A model generated the notes under the pieces. That model was not told the origin of the DNA. It made no database searches and worked only from the letters and a program-made list of their open reading frames with translations. A program made the position numbers and the translations under genes. From DATAOG01 sp963753685 (GTDB lineage Bacteria; Pseudomonadota; Alphaproteobacteria; Geminicoccales; Geminicoccaceae): a DNA stretch of 64,000 nt. Shown here piece by piece: positions 37,534-46,777 of this stretch (within the stretch, counting starts at the first letter, position 1; each line of letters begins with the position of its first letter). The DNA lies in the NCBI GenBank assembly GCA_963753685.1, contig CAVWDE010000002.1:62001-126000 (forward strand), read 5' to 3'.

Positions 37534-38163
37534 TCAGAGGCTGAAATTGAAGGCAATCGAGATCCGCACGAGATCACCCTGATAGGGCCGGACCGCATGC
37601 TGGAGCCAGGACGGAAACAGGACCAGCTGACCGCTCTTGGGCAAGATCAGCTCGCTGGCGCCAGCCGACTGGCCGCCGGGCAGGGCAAAGCCGAGCTGCG
37701 GCGCGTACATCGCCGGGGCGACGCCGCGCGGGTCCTGGATCTCGAACTCGCCGCCCAGCGCCTGGTCGTCGCCGCTGCCGCCGTCGTCGACGTAGTAGGT
37801 GCCCGACCAATAGGAGCCGGGGTGGGTGTGGAACTCGTTGCCGTGGCCCTTGCGGTTGACGTTCGCCCAGGCGTTGCTCTTCCACGCGACCCGCGTCGGC
37901 CGGCCCGACCGGTCCGAGGTCATCCGGGTCGCGAGCTCGCGCGCGGCATCGAGCAGCCGCCGGGCCGGAGCGCCGCCCCAAGCCTCGAAGTCCCAGGCCG
38001 ACTGCCAGCCGCCGAGGTTGCTGTGCTGGACGCCCGCCTCCTGGCCCTCGCGCTCGAGAATGATCCGCTTGAGCTCGCGATTGAGCGCTTCTGCGTCGGG
38101 CAACATCGCGACCACCACCGGGGTCGCGAAATAGCTACGGATCTCGGCGTTGATCCGGGTCAT
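37534..38163 (-). CDS. 2OG-Fe(II) oxygenase-like protein (TIGR02466 type)
   Basis: A 209-residue protein: FATPVVVAMLPDAEALNREL at the start, NEFHTHPGSYWSGTYYVD with the first iron His, and LVLFPSWLQHAVRPYQGDLV with the distal His and the Arg pocket (RISIAFNF). The family is a putative hydroxylase with unknown substrate. It overlaps the end of tyrA by 29 bases and precedes chaC. Confidence 0.85.
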   Translation of the reverse strand: MTRINAEIRSYFATPVVVAMLPDAEALNRELKRIILEREGQEAGVQHSNLGGWQSAWDFEAWGGAPARRLLDAARELATRMTSDRSGRPTRVAWKSNAWANVNRKGHGNEFHTHPGSYWSGTYYVDDGGSGDDQALGGEFEIQDPRGVAPAMYAPQLGFALPGGQSAGASELILPKSGQLVLFPSWLQHAVRPYQGDLVRISIAFNFSL

Positions 38164-39103
38164 CCGAGCCTCCCTGGCGCGCGCCGTCGCCCAACACCTG
38201 GCGATCGTAAGCCTGGCCCGCGGCGATCACGCCGCGGCGGATCGCGCGGGTGCGCGCGAACAGATCATGGAGCTTGTCGCCCTCGCCCCAGCGGATCGCC
38301 CGTTGCAGCGCCGCGAGGTCCTCGGTGAAGCGGCCGAGCATCTCGAGCACCGCTTCGCGGTTGTGCAGGAACACGTCCCGCCACATCACCGGATCCGAGG
38401 CCGCGATCCGGGTGAAGTCGGTGAAGCCGCCGGCGGCGTAGCGCAGCACCTCGCTCTGCAGGTGCTCCTCGAGGTCGGCGACCGTGCCAACGATCGTGTA
38501 GGCGATCAGATGCGGCAGGTGCGAGGTGATCGCCAGCACCCGGTCGTGGTGCTCGGGCGTCATGGTCTCGATCATGGAGCCGGCGGCGCGCCACATGCCG
38601 GCGACCGCGCGCACCGCCTCGGGATCGGTATCCTCGATCGGGGTCAGGATGCAGTGGCGGTTGCGGAACAGGGTGAGGAACGCGGCCTCGGGGCCGGAAT
38701 GCTCGGTGCCGGCGACCGGATGGGCGCCGACGAAGCGCTCGGGCTCGGGCAGATGCGGCACCACCGCACGGATCACCTCGGCCTTGAGCGAGCTCACGTC
38801 GGTCACGATCACGCCTGGTGCGAGACCGGGCGCCATGGCCGCGGCCACGGGCCCGGCGGCGCCGGGCGGGGTGCCGATCACCACGAGCTCGGCGCCCGCG
38901 ACGGCGTCTGCCGGCACGGTCGTGGTGCGGTCGGCGAGGCCGAGTGCCCGGGCCTTCTCGAGGGTCGCCTCGGTGCGCGCGCAGGCGACGATCTCGCCCG
39001 CGATCCCGGCCGCGCGCAAATTGAGCGCGAGCGAGCCGTTGATCAGCCCGATGCCGATCAGCGCGACCCGCTCGAACCGGGGCGGCTGGCGGCTGCCGGT
39101 CAC
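38135..39103 (-). CDS. tyrA: Prephenate/arogenate dehydrogenase
   Basis: A 322-residue TyrA: VALIGIGLINGSLALNLRA is the NAD site, then VIVTDVSSLKAEVI, GAHPVAGTEHSGPEAA and SHLPHLIAYTIVGT with the catalytic His. It makes tyrosine's precursor. The GTG start overlaps the hisC stop by four bases (GTGA). The cluster chorismate mutase-hisC-tyrA covers the last steps of phenylalanine/tyrosine synthesis. Confidence 0.92.
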   Translation of the reverse strand: MTGSRQPPRFERVALIGIGLINGSLALNLRAAGIAGEIVACARTEATLEKARALGLADRTTTVPADAVAGAELVVIGTPPGAAGPVAAAMAPGLAPGVIVTDVSSLKAEVIRAVVPHLPEPERFVGAHPVAGTEHSGPEAAFLTLFRNRHCILTPIEDTDPEAVRAVAGMWRAAGSMIETMTPEHHDRVLAITSHLPHLIAYTIVGTVADLEEHLQSEVLRYAAGGFTDFTRIAASDPVMWRDVFLHNREAVLEMLGRFTEDLAALQRAIRWGEGDKLHDLFARTRAIRRGVIAAGQAYDRQVLGDGARQGGSDDPDQRRDP

Positions 39104-40188
39104 GTCACGAAGCCCCGCAACGCGTCGACCACGGCCCGGTTCTCCGCCTCGAGCCCGATCGAGATGCGCAGGCATTGCGGCAGGCCGTAGGCGCTCATCG
39201 GACGCGCGATGATGCCGTGGTGCTCCAGCCAGGCGCTGGCCGCGGAAGCGCTCTTCGGACCCTCGGCCGCGAACTCGACCAGGACGAAATTGGCGATGCT
39301 CGGGTGCACCTCGAAGCCGAGCCCGGTCAGCGCCGAGGCCAGCCAGGGCAGCCAACGGTCGTTGTGGGCGCGCGAGCGCTCCTGATGCTCCAGGTCCTCG
39401 AGCGCGGCGATGCCCGCGACCTGAGCGGGCGTGCTGACGTTGAACGGCCCGCGCAGGCGCTGCAGGACGTCGATCACAGGCGGCGGCCCGTACAGCCAGC
39501 CGAGGCGCAGCGCCGCCAGGCCGAACAGCTTCGAGAAGGTCCGGGTCATGACCACGTTGGCGCTCCGATCGACCAGCTCGATCCCGGCGCTGTAGTCGTT
39601 GCGCCGGACGTATTCGGCATAGGCGGCATCGATCACCAGCAGCACATCTGCGGGCAGGCCGGCGTGCAGGCGGGCGAGCTCGTCGGCCGAAAGGTAGCTG
39701 CCGGTCGGGTTGTTGGGGTTGGCGATGAAGACCATCCGGGTCCGGCTGTTGAGGCGCGCGAGCAGGGCGTCGACGTCGGTGGTGAGCGCCCGCTCGGGCG
39801 CTGCGACCGGCACGGCACCGACGCCCAGCGCAGCGAGCTTGTACATCAGAAACCCGTGCGCGCTGTACAGCACCTCGTCGCCCGGGCCGGCGTAGGCGCG
39901 CATCAAGAGCTGGATCAGCTCGTCCGAGCCGGCACCGCAGAGGATCTGCGCCGGGTCGAGCTGAAACCGCCCGCCGATCGCCGCGCGCAGCGCCGTCATG
40001 TCGCCGTCCGGATAGCGGTGGATCTGCGCCGCGGCCGCCTGACACGCCGCGACCGCCCTCGGACTTGGCCCGATCGCCAATTCGTTGGCGGACAGCTTGA
40101 TCACCCGCGCCGCGCCGGCCAGCTCCGACCTGCCGCCGACGTAGGGCTCGATTTCCAGGATGCCGGGGCGTGGCCTCAGGCTGGCCAT
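39100..40188 (-). CDS. hisC: Histidinol-phosphate / aromatic aminotransferase
   Basis: A 362-residue fold-type I PLP enzyme. LSANELAIGPSP and RYPDGDMTALRAAI at the N-terminus, FIANPNNPTGSYLS, IDAAYAEYV, and the PLP Lys in TRTFSKLFGLAALRLGWL. Between chorismate mutase and tyrA the likely substrate is an aromatic keto acid, with histidinol phosphate possible. Confidence 0.92.
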   Translation of the reverse strand: MASLRPRPGILEIEPYVGGRSELAGAARVIKLSANELAIGPSPRAVAACQAAAAQIHRYPDGDMTALRAAIGGRFQLDPAQILCGAGSDELIQLLMRAYAGPGDEVLYSAHGFLMYKLAALGVGAVPVAAPERALTTDVDALLARLNSRTRMVFIANPNNPTGSYLSADELARLHAGLPADVLLVIDAAYAEYVRRNDYSAGIELVDRSANVVMTRTFSKLFGLAALRLGWLYGPPPVIDVLQRLRGPFNVSTPAQVAGIAALEDLEHQERSRAHNDRWLPWLASALTGLGFEVHPSIANFVLVEFAAEGPKSASAASAWLEHHGIIARPMSAYGLPQCLRISIGLEAENRAVVDALRGFVT

Positions 40189-40245
40189 CTGTCGGGTTCC
40201 GCGCTGACGTTGGAGAGGACTTGTGCGCCGCCGCCGGCGCGTCGC

Positions 40246-41103
40246 TCAAGCTGGCGGCAGCGGTCGAGGGTAGCCGCCGACCGGTACGATCCGCAAGACC
40301 TCCCCGCGTGCCGCGCTCAGGACCTCGGCCACGCGCTCGTCGCCCGCGCTGATGAAGCTGCCGACCTCGACCAGATGCGCGGTCTGCGGCGGCTCCGGAC
40401 CACGCCAGGCCGAGAGCCAGACCGGCTCCAGTCCGGCCGCCAGCAGCAGATCGCGCAGCCGGCCGCGCGAGACGCCGGATTCCGCCTCGATCGCCAGGAG
40501 CGCGAGGTCGTCGCCGCTCGGCTCGAGCTCGAGCCGCCCGAGCGCCAGCGCGCGCGCCTCCTCGCCCTCGCCGGCCGCGCTGGTGACGAACGGCAGGCGC
40601 GCGAACACCCGCAGGCGGTCCTGATGCTCGGACATCAGCGCCAGCCACCAGGGCTCGTCGTCGGTGGGCAGCGGCAGGACCGCGACCGTGGCGCTGCCGT
40701 CGCCGACCGAGCGCAGCGCGTGGGTCGCGCTCTCGACCCGGACCATCGGCGTCACCGACCCGAAGTGATCGCGCGCCAGATCCCAGGTGCCCAGGCCCTC
40801 TTGGGTCGCGAACACCGAGATCGACATCGGGGTCTGCAGGCGGGTGGTGGCGGCCAAAAGCTCCCGCCACATGCGCACCAGCACCGCGCGCGGGAAGCGG
40901 TCGCCCGCCAGCGCCACCAGGCGGCGCAGGATCACCGCCTCGCGCGCCGGCCGGGCCGCGAGCCGGGCATTCAGGTGGTCCGCCTTGACCCTGCCGATCG
41001 CGCGCACCACGTCAGTGCGCTCGATCAACAGCGCGAGGATGGCCTGATCGATCCGGTCGACTTCGGCCCGAAGGTCGTCCAGAGGTGGAGCCGCCGTGGT
41101 CAT
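40246..41103 (-). CDS. Chorismate mutase with a C-terminal PBP-like domain
   Basis: A 285-residue protein. Residues 5-95 are an AroQ-type chorismate mutase (LRAEVDRIDQAILALLIERT, VKADHLNARLAARPAREAVI). The rest resembles the prephenate dehydratase-like domain found C-terminal to such mutases (MSISVFATQEGLGTWDLARD). The ATG 41103 starts just before the mutase helix. It heads the cluster with hisC and tyrA, divergent from metX. Confidence 0.87.
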   Translation of the reverse strand: MTTAAPPLDDLRAEVDRIDQAILALLIERTDVVRAIGRVKADHLNARLAARPAREAVILRRLVALAGDRFPRAVLVRMWRELLAATTRLQTPMSISVFATQEGLGTWDLARDHFGSVTPMVRVESATHALRSVGDGSATVAVLPLPTDDEPWWLALMSEHQDRLRVFARLPFVTSAAGEGEEARALALGRLELEPSGDDLALLAIEAESGVSRGRLRDLLLAAGLEPVWLSAWRGPEPPQTAHLVEVGSFISAGDERVAEVLSAARGEVLRIVPVGGYPRPLPPA

Positions 41104-41172
41104 CAGAGCCCGGAGAAGTGCGCCCAATTCGGCCGGAGAGTAGTCCGCCGACGGTTGGGAAGTAAAGCCGCA

Positions 41173-41203
41173 TTGACTTTGCCGGCGCTGGTCCGCCAAC
41201 TAT
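41173..41203 (+). promoter_or_regulatory. Candidate metX promoter
   Basis: TTGACT (41173-41178) is followed by CAACTAT, whose best -10 reading is CCAACT at 17 bases or AACTAT at 19. If real, transcription starts after the ATG at 41202, so the metX start at 41259 is favoured. Confidence 0.4.
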
Positions 41204-41258
41204 GGCGCCATGCGCGCCTCAAAATGTGCTCCGCACGCCAGCCGGTGAGCTTGTGCCG

Positions 41259-42428
41259 ATGGGCCCGTCGCAACCGATCTCCGTGCTCGAGCTGAACGCC
41301 GGCCGCCTGCCCGGCTTTCGGGTCCAGCTCGCGACCACCGAGCCGTTCCGGCTCGATTCGGGGGCAACGCTCGGCCCGATCACGGTCGCCTACCAGACCT
41401 ATGGCCGCCTCAACCCGGCCCGCACCAACGCGATCCTGGTCTGCCACGCGCTCACCGGCGACCAGTTCGCCGGCGAGCCGCACCCGATCACCGGCAAGGA
41501 CGGCTGGTGGCAGCTGATGATCGGCCCCGGCCGGCCGCTCGATACCGAGCGCTACTTCGTGATCTGCGCCAATGTGCTGGGCGGCTGCATGGGCACGACC
41601 GGCCCGGTCGAGACCGATCCCGCGACCGGCCGGCCCTATGGCCTCGCCTTCCCGGTGATCACGATCGGCGACATGGTGCGGGTCCAGGCGCTGCTTTTGG
41701 ACCAGCTCGGCATCGAGCGCCTGTTCTGCGTGCTCGGCGGCTCGATGGGCGGCATGCAGGTGCTGGAATGGGCGGCGCGCTATCCGGGGCGCGTGTTCAG
41801 CGCCGTGCCGATCGCCTCCGCCGCCCGCCACTCGGCCCAGAACATCGCCTTCCACGAGGTCGGCCGGCAGGCGATCATGGCCGATCCCGACTGGCAGGGC
41901 GGCAACTATCTGCGCACCGGCAGACGGCCGACCCGCGGCCTGTCGGTGGCGCGCATGGCCGCCCACATCACCTACCTCAGCGAGGCGGCGCTGCACCGCA
42001 AGTTCGGTCGCCAGCTGCAGGACCGGACCGGCATCAGCTACGGCTTCGAGGCCGACTTCCAGGTCGAGAGCTATCTGCGGCATCAGGGCATCACCTTCGT
42101 CGACCGCTTCGATGCCAACTCCTACCTCTACATCACGCGCGCCATGGACTACTTCGACCTCGCGGCCTCCTACGAGGGCGTCCTGGCCAACGCCTTCCGC
42201 GGCTGTGCGACCCGCTTTTGCGTGATCTCGTTCAGCTCCGACTGGCTGTTCCCGACGCCTGAGAGCCGGGAGCTGGTGCGGGCCATGACCGCGGTCGCGG
42301 CGAATGTGTCGTTCTGCGAGATCGGCACCGATCGCGGCCACGATTCGTTCCTGCTCGATGAGCCCGAGTTCCACCGGGTGCTCGCGGGCTTCCTCGACGG
42401 CGCTGCGGCGCAATGCGGTCTGCGATGA
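41259..42428 (+). CDS. metX: Homoserine O-acetyltransferase
   Basis: A 389-residue alpha/beta-hydrolase: VAYQTYGRLNPARTNAILV, CHALTGDQF, nucleophile Ser in VLGGSMGGMQVLEWA, Asp in SSDWLFPTPES and His in DRGHDSFLLD. It acetylates homoserine for methionine synthesis. The ATG at 41259 was chosen because an earlier ATG (41202) lies inside the probable -10 box. The metW gene overlaps the stop (ATGA). Confidence 0.93.
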   Translation: MGPSQPISVLELNAGRLPGFRVQLATTEPFRLDSGATLGPITVAYQTYGRLNPARTNAILVCHALTGDQFAGEPHPITGKDGWWQLMIGPGRPLDTERYFVICANVLGGCMGTTGPVETDPATGRPYGLAFPVITIGDMVRVQALLLDQLGIERLFCVLGGSMGGMQVLEWAARYPGRVFSAVPIASAARHSAQNIAFHEVGRQAIMADPDWQGGNYLRTGRRPTRGLSVARMAAHITYLSEAALHRKFGRQLQDRTGISYGFEADFQVESYLRHQGITFVDRFDANSYLYITRAMDYFDLAASYEGVLANAFRGCATRFCVISFSSDWLFPTPESRELVRAMTAVAANVSFCEIGTDRGHDSFLLDEPEFHRVLAGFLDGAAAQCGLR

Positions 42429-43198
42429 CCGCCGCCGCGGTCAGCCCGACGTCGGTGCCCGACGGCCCGGTGCGCAACGGCCCGGCGCGCAACGGACTGC
42501 GCCAGGACCTGCGCCTGATCGCCGATCTGATCGAGCCGCACACGCGCGTGCTCGACGTCGGCTGCGCCGATGGCGGGCTGCTCGCCTATCTCGCGCGCAC
42601 CAAGGAGGTCGACGCGCGCGGCATCGAGCTCAGCCAGGCGGGCGTGCACGAATGCGTCAGCCGGGGGCTGGCCGTGGTTCAGGGCGACGGCGACACCGAC
42701 CTTGCGATCTACCCGGACGGCTCGTTCGACTACGTGATCCTGTCGCAGACCATCCAGGCCATGCGCCACCCCCGCGAGGTCCTGGAGAACATGCTGCGCA
42801 TCGGCCACTACGGCATCGTCTCGTTCACCAACTACGCCCACTGGCGGGCGCGCTGGCACCTGTTGCGCCGCGGCCGGATGCCGATGGCGCGCTGCCTGCC
42901 GGAGCCCTGGTACTCGACCGGCAACATCCACCCCTGCACGCTCGAGGACTTCGAGCTCCTGTGCGCCGAGCTCGGCCTGCGCATCGAGCAGCGCAGCTGC
43001 CTCGCGGCCGACGGCCGGCCGAGCCGGCTGGCGAGCAGCCGCTGGCTCGACAACCTTTTGAGCGAGCAGGCGCTGTTCGTGCTCAGCCGACCCGAGCCGC
43101 CGGCCGCGCGGCGTGCGCGCGCGCCGTTCCCGCGACTCGTTCGGCGGCCGCCAGAGCCCGCGGCACCGTCACATACGCAGGGACCCGCGCCCGTTTGA
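42425..43198 (+). CDS. metW: MetW methyltransferase-like protein
   Basis: A 257-residue MetW: RVLDVGCADGGLLAYLA (SAM motif I), GIELSQAGVHECVSRGLAVV, DYVILSQTIQAMRHPREVL and WYSTGNIHPCTLEDFE. MetW is needed for MetX activity in many proteobacteria. The tail beyond residue 220 is basic and lies over the opposite-strand methyltransferase gene, overlapping it by 116 bases. Confidence 0.93.
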   Translation: MTAAAVSPTSVPDGPVRNGPARNGLRQDLRLIADLIEPHTRVLDVGCADGGLLAYLARTKEVDARGIELSQAGVHECVSRGLAVVQGDGDTDLAIYPDGSFDYVILSQTIQAMRHPREVLENMLRIGHYGIVSFTNYAHWRARWHLLRRGRMPMARCLPEPWYSTGNIHPCTLEDFELLCAELGLRIEQRSCLAADGRPSRLASSRWLDNLLSEQALFVLSRPEPPAARRARAPFPRLVRRPPEPAAPSHTQGPAPV

Positions 43199-43928
43199 GC
43201 GCGGGCTCTGCGGGCGCCGCATAGATCTGCTTCTCGGCCACCATCAGCAGCACGCCCGCGAAGGTCTTCGCCCAGCGCAGCCCGATCCGTTCCCAGACCA
43301 TCGCGGTCCGCAGCATCACCCGCGAGCGGCTCGGCGGCACGAACAGGGCGCGCCTGACGCGCCGCGGCGTGAACAGGTTGCCGCCCAACGCCTGCTTGAG
43401 CTGAGCCGCGCTGTACGGCCGGCCATGGCCGAAGGGCGTGGTGTCGCTCAGGCACCACAAGCCGCGCCGGTTGGGCACCACGATCAGCGCCTGGCCGCCG
43501 TCGGCGAGCACGCGCCAGACCTCGCGCAACAGCCGCTCCGACTGCTCGGCGGATTCCAGCGCATGCACCATCAGCACGCGGTCGATGCTGCGGTCGGCGA
43601 GCGGCAGCTCGTCCTCGGCCGCGAGCACCACCTGATTGGGCCGCTCCGGCGGCCAGCGCACGACGCCCTGGGCCGGCGGCATGACCACGCACAGCCGCTC
43701 CGCGGCCTCCGCCAGCGGGCCCAGAAACGGGATGGCAAAGCCGATGCCGAGCAGGCGCATGCCCCTCAGGTCCGGCCACATCGCGCGCACCTGGCGGCCG
43801 ATCAGGCGGCGCACCAGCTGGCCCTGGCGCGAGCCGTAAAACGCTTGCAGGTCGATCACGTCCGGACGCATGCTCTGGGCGATCCGCTTGGGCAAGCCGC
43901 TTGGGCCCGGCATGGTGCAACGCACCAT
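43083..43928 (-). CDS. Class I SAM-dependent methyltransferase
   Basis: A 281-residue methyltransferase-like protein: VIDLQAFYGSRQGQLVRRLI at the start, then RLLGIGFAIPFLGPLAEAAE at SAM motif I, LPLADRSIDRVLMVHALESA and EVWRVLADGGQALIVVPNRR. It is divergent from gloB, a conserved pairing in alphaproteobacteria. The substrate is unknown. The C-terminus overlaps metW. Confidence 0.87.
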   Translation of the reverse strand: MVRCTMPGPSGLPKRIAQSMRPDVIDLQAFYGSRQGQLVRRLIGRQVRAMWPDLRGMRLLGIGFAIPFLGPLAEAAERLCVVMPPAQGVVRWPPERPNQVVLAAEDELPLADRSIDRVLMVHALESAEQSERLLREVWRVLADGGQALIVVPNRRGLWCLSDTTPFGHGRPYSAAQLKQALGGNLFTPRRVRRALFVPPSRSRVMLRTAMVWERIGLRWAKTFAGVLLMVAEKQIYAAPAEPALKRARVPAYVTVPRALAAAERVAGTARAHAARPAARVG

Positions 43929-44012
43929 GCTGCCCAGGATATATCACACACATAAGCCCTGGCTCGGCGTTTGTGAACCGACCATGGCACGAATGGTGGG
44001 GAGAAGGTGAGG

Positions 44013-44783
44013 ATGGCGCAACTTCAGATTGAGCAGATCCCGGTGCTCAACGACAACTACGTCTATCTGGTCCACGAGCCCGCGGCCGGCGTCACCGGCG
44101 TTGTCGACCCGGCGGTCGCAGCGCCCGTGCTCGAGCGGCTGCAGCGCCATGGCTGGAAGTTGGACTGGATCCTGATCACCCACCATCACGCCGACCACAC
44201 CGGCGGCAATCTCGAGCTGAAAGCAGCGACCGGCTGCCAGATCGTCGGCTTCAAGAAGGACGCGGCGCGCATCCCCGGCATCGATCTCGGCCTGGTCGAG
44301 GGCGACCGCTTCCGGCTCGGCGAGGCCGAGGCGGAGGTCCTCGAGACCCCCGGCCACACCTCGGGCCACATCACCTATTGGTTTGCGGACGCGAAGGCGC
44401 TCTTCTGCGCCGACACCCTGTTCTCGATCGGCTGCGGCCGGGTGATCGAGGGCCAGTTCGCGCAGATGTGGAATTCCCTCTGCAAATACGCGGATCTCCC
44501 GGACGACGCCCTGGTCTACTGCGCCCACGAATACACCCAGGCGAACGCCCGCTTTGCCCTCACGGTCGACCCGGACAACCCGGCGCTCCAGGCGCGCGCC
44601 GCGGAAGCCGACCGCCAGCGGGCGGCGGGCCAGCCGACCGTGCCGACCCGCCTCGGCGCCGAGCGCGCGGCCAACCCCTTCCTCCGCCCCCACGACCCGG
44701 CGATCCGCAAGCGCCTCGGCATGCCCGACGCGACCGACGCCGAGGTGTTCGCCGAGATCCGCAAGCGCAAGGACCGCTTCTGA
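44013..44783 (+). CDS. gloB: Hydroxyacylglutathione hydrolase (glyoxalase II)
   Basis: A 256-residue metallo-beta-lactamase fold: ITHHHADHTGGN (zinc/iron ligands), ETPGHTSGHITYWF, FCADTLFSIGCGRVIEG, YCAHEYTQANARFAL and NPFLRP. It hydrolyses S-lactoylglutathione in methylglyoxal detoxification. ATG 44013 follows GGAGAAGGTGAGG. Confidence 0.95.
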   Translation: MAQLQIEQIPVLNDNYVYLVHEPAAGVTGVVDPAVAAPVLERLQRHGWKLDWILITHHHADHTGGNLELKAATGCQIVGFKKDAARIPGIDLGLVEGDRFRLGEAEAEVLETPGHTSGHITYWFADAKALFCADTLFSIGCGRVIEGQFAQMWNSLCKYADLPDDALVYCAHEYTQANARFALTVDPDNPALQARAAEADRQRAAGQPTVPTRLGAERAANPFLRPHDPAIRKRLGMPDATDAEVFAEIRKRKDRF

Positions 44784-44985
44784 GCCCCCGTTTCTCGCAC
44801 GCGTTGCCAGAACCACCGCGCATCACGGCCGCTTGGCGAACGCTCCGCTGACCGGCATTGCCGGCCCCGCGAGCCGGAGTGGTCGTGACCCCGAGGCCGG
44901 ACGAGGATCGGCTTTTTTGCCGGTGCCCGCCCGCGGTGATATGACTGCCCATCGACGATCACAGCGGTCAGACGGAGGATCGCAG

Positions 44986-45550
44986 GTGGCTGAGCCAGCA
45001 CGGCGACTCTGGACGCTCGACGAGTTCCTGGCGTTCGACGACGGCACGGACACGCGCTACGAGCTGTTCGATGGCCAGATCGTCGCCATGGCCCCGGCCT
45101 CGGACGTCCACGGCGCGCTGGTCATGCGTCTCGGTCGCCAGATCGGCAACGCCCTTCGACCGGGATGCGAGGTCATCGGCGAGGCCGGCATCGTCCCACC
45201 CGAGCGGGCGGACAGCTGGTACGAGGCCGACCTCGCGGTCACCTGCGCCGGTCTGACGGGGCAGCCAGTTCATCGCCGAGCCGATCCTGATCGTCGAGGT
45301 CCTCTCGCCTTCGACCGCGGCCACCGATCGCGATCGCAAGCTCCCCGACTACCGCACGATCCCCTCGCTCCAGGACATCCTGGTGGTCTCGAGCAGCGAG
45401 CCGCGCATCGAGCACTTCCGCCGCGAAGAGGCCGGCTGGAAGATCCACGACCTGCGCGGCGCCGGCACCCTCCGCCTGCAGGCGTTCGACCTTACCCTCG
45501 ACCTTGCCGAGCTTTACAAGGGCCTTACCCTCCGACGCGCCCGAATCTAG
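44986..45550 (+). CDS. Uma2 family (DUF820) putative nuclease (frameshifted)
   Basis: A 187-residue Uma2 protein: LWTLDEFLAFDDGTDTRYEL, FDGQIVAMAP, SWYEADLAVTC and ILIVEVLSPSTAATDRDRKL, with the PD-(D/E)xK-type acidic residues in EADLAV and VEVLSPST. One extra base near 45263 (GGGCAGCCAG) shifts the frame. The GTG 44986 has GGAGGAT upstream. A truncated, nearly identical copy lies inverted at 53268-53387. Confidence 0.8.
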
Positions 45551-45901
45551 CGGTTCCCAGCTCCGTAGACAAATAGACCCCGGACCCTCGATCTATGAAA
45601 TGCAAGACCCGACCCCGGAGCCATATGCGGCGTAGAAAGGGGTTGTTATGACGCTCTGTCGAAGCTGGTTGTGACCCTCTCCGTAAACCTCCGAAGACGG
45701 AAGTCTCGGTCCTGCGGATAAACCGTTGGTAGAGCGGTTACAGGCCGGGAGCGGCCCACGAGCCACCGAGTTGTCGCGGCAAAGCAACGAAGACGAGGGG
45801 CGGCGCTTTCTACCCGGCGCGCGTCCCGCTCTCGTTGGAGAGGCTGGCATGTCAGAAGACTTGCGCGAGGTGCATCTCGACCGAGCTATCCCAAAAGCGG
45901 G

Positions 45902-46093
45902 GTGGGCCGGACAGAGTTTCCGACCAAGCGCTTCAGTTCTGAGTTTTTACGGCGTCAAACTCAGGCTCAGATAGAGGCAGCTAAGTACGCTAAACAGAGC
46001 GTGCGCTGGATGGCCTGGTCCGTGGTGGTACTGACAGCGGCTTCGGTCGCGTCGTTCGTGCTAAACCTACTCACGTTCCTACGAAGCGGGTAG
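45902..46093 (+). CDS. Small single-pass membrane protein
   Basis: A 63-codon frame with FSSEFLRRQTQAQIEAAKYA (helical, charged), then a membrane segment WMAWSVVVLTAASVASFVLN and a short tail. The start is uncertain: GTG 45902 is used, but ATG 45849 with a good GGAGAGG lies in another frame and may be the true start if a base has been lost. Base composition is lower in GC than neighbours, suggesting recent gain. Confidence 0.45.
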   Translation: MGRTEFPTKRFSSEFLRRQTQAQIEAAKYAKQSVRWMAWSVVVLTAASVASFVLNLLTFLRSG

Positions 46094-46147
46094 CTCTATT
46101 GTCTCGTCTCAACTAGAGTACTGGCAAACGTGTCAGACTAAAAGGTG

Positions 46148-46231
46148 TCAGCGACTGTCTCGGTGAGTCAAGCCGTTTTGTAATGGGCGCCGTGGTTGGC
46201 GATCCCTGAGCATAGCATTGAGGATCACCAA
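46148..46231 (-). pseudogene. IS110-like transposase, C-terminal remnant
   Basis: The minus strand reads LVILNAMLRDRQPRRPLQNG LTHRDSR stop. IS110/IS1111 transposases end in a very similar way (KLLVILNAMLRD then W and a tail like GLTTQHSC). Only about 27 codons remain, without the catalytic Ser or DEDD core. The flanking inverted repeats at 45601-46255 may belong with it. Confidence 0.5.
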
Positions 46232-46468
46232 GGGCGTCCGGGGTCAGGTCTTGCAATCGAGCATCTAAGGGGTTCGGTCTGGGCGCCAACAAAGCGTTCA
46301 TTTGGCGTGGTCGACCTTGGCGGCGATGGGACGCTTGATCGCGCCCGTGGAAGGTGGGAGATCATGGCGGGTCGGCAGGTCCCGTCCAGACCTGAGCGCT
46401 AAGGGCGAGACGGCGCGCGAGGCGAAGCGATGGGGCCGTCCTTCGCCCTTTCAGCGTGGTCCCACCGA

Positions 46469-46710
46469 GCGTCACTTCTGTCGCCTGGCGTGCAGCGCTT
46501 CGAGGTTGATTTCTCCAGCAGGTTGATCCCCGGCTGATCCACGGCCTGCATCGCGAAAGCCAGGAAATCTGCCGGTTTCGGCGCGGAGGCACGCTTCTCC
46601 AGTCAATGGATTTCCATTGACTCCATGGATCGTCGCCCGACCGCCTCTCGGTAGGTTTGTCGGAGCGCACGAATCTGTCTCATGCATAGAACTCGATGCA
46701 CCACTTGTGC
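46469..46710 (-). mobile_element. MITE-like element, copy A
   Basis: A 242-base non-coding stretch that matches 50728-50963 in opposite orientation. Shared blocks: CATGAGACAGATTCGTGCGC plus TCCG (24 identical bases, 46661-46684 here) near one end, and GAAGCG.TGCACGCCA.GCGACAGAAGTG.CGC near the other. No reading frame is conserved, so it is probably a mobilised non-autonomous repeat. Confidence 0.55.
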
Positions 46711-46751
46711 GACACTCAGGCCTCACTTCTGTGTTGTCAGCGTAGCCGTGG

Positions 46752-46777
46752 AAAATATTGCGAGCTATCAATATTTT
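46752..46777. repeat. AT-rich hairpin
   Basis: AAAATATTG and CAATATTTT are perfect 9-base arms around eight bases. It lies next to MITE-like copy A in a gene-free, low-GC stretch. Could be an operator or an end of a lost element; too AT-rich for an ordinary terminator. Confidence 0.5.

Larger units (their letters stand above)
45601..46255. repeat. Segment bracketed by inverted 19-base repeats
   Basis: TGCAAGACCCGACCCCGGA (45601-45619) and TCCGGGGTCAGGTCTTGCA (46237-46255) are reverse complements with one mismatch. They bracket a lower-GC stretch holding a small membrane gene and the tail of an IS110-like transposase. May be the ends of a small mobile element, or one copy of a wide-spread repeat at each side. 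Confidence 0.5.

Noticed and set aside
38135..40870. A 911-codon open frame covering tyrA, hisC and part of the mutase gene
   Set aside because: Only its last 322 codons match a family (TyrA). The rest is an Arg/Gly-rich out-of-frame reading of hisC, a common effect of high GC.
41104..41258. SAM or SAH riboswitch before metX
   Set aside because: No SAM-II or SAH conserved blocks could be found; only a possible promoter is seen.
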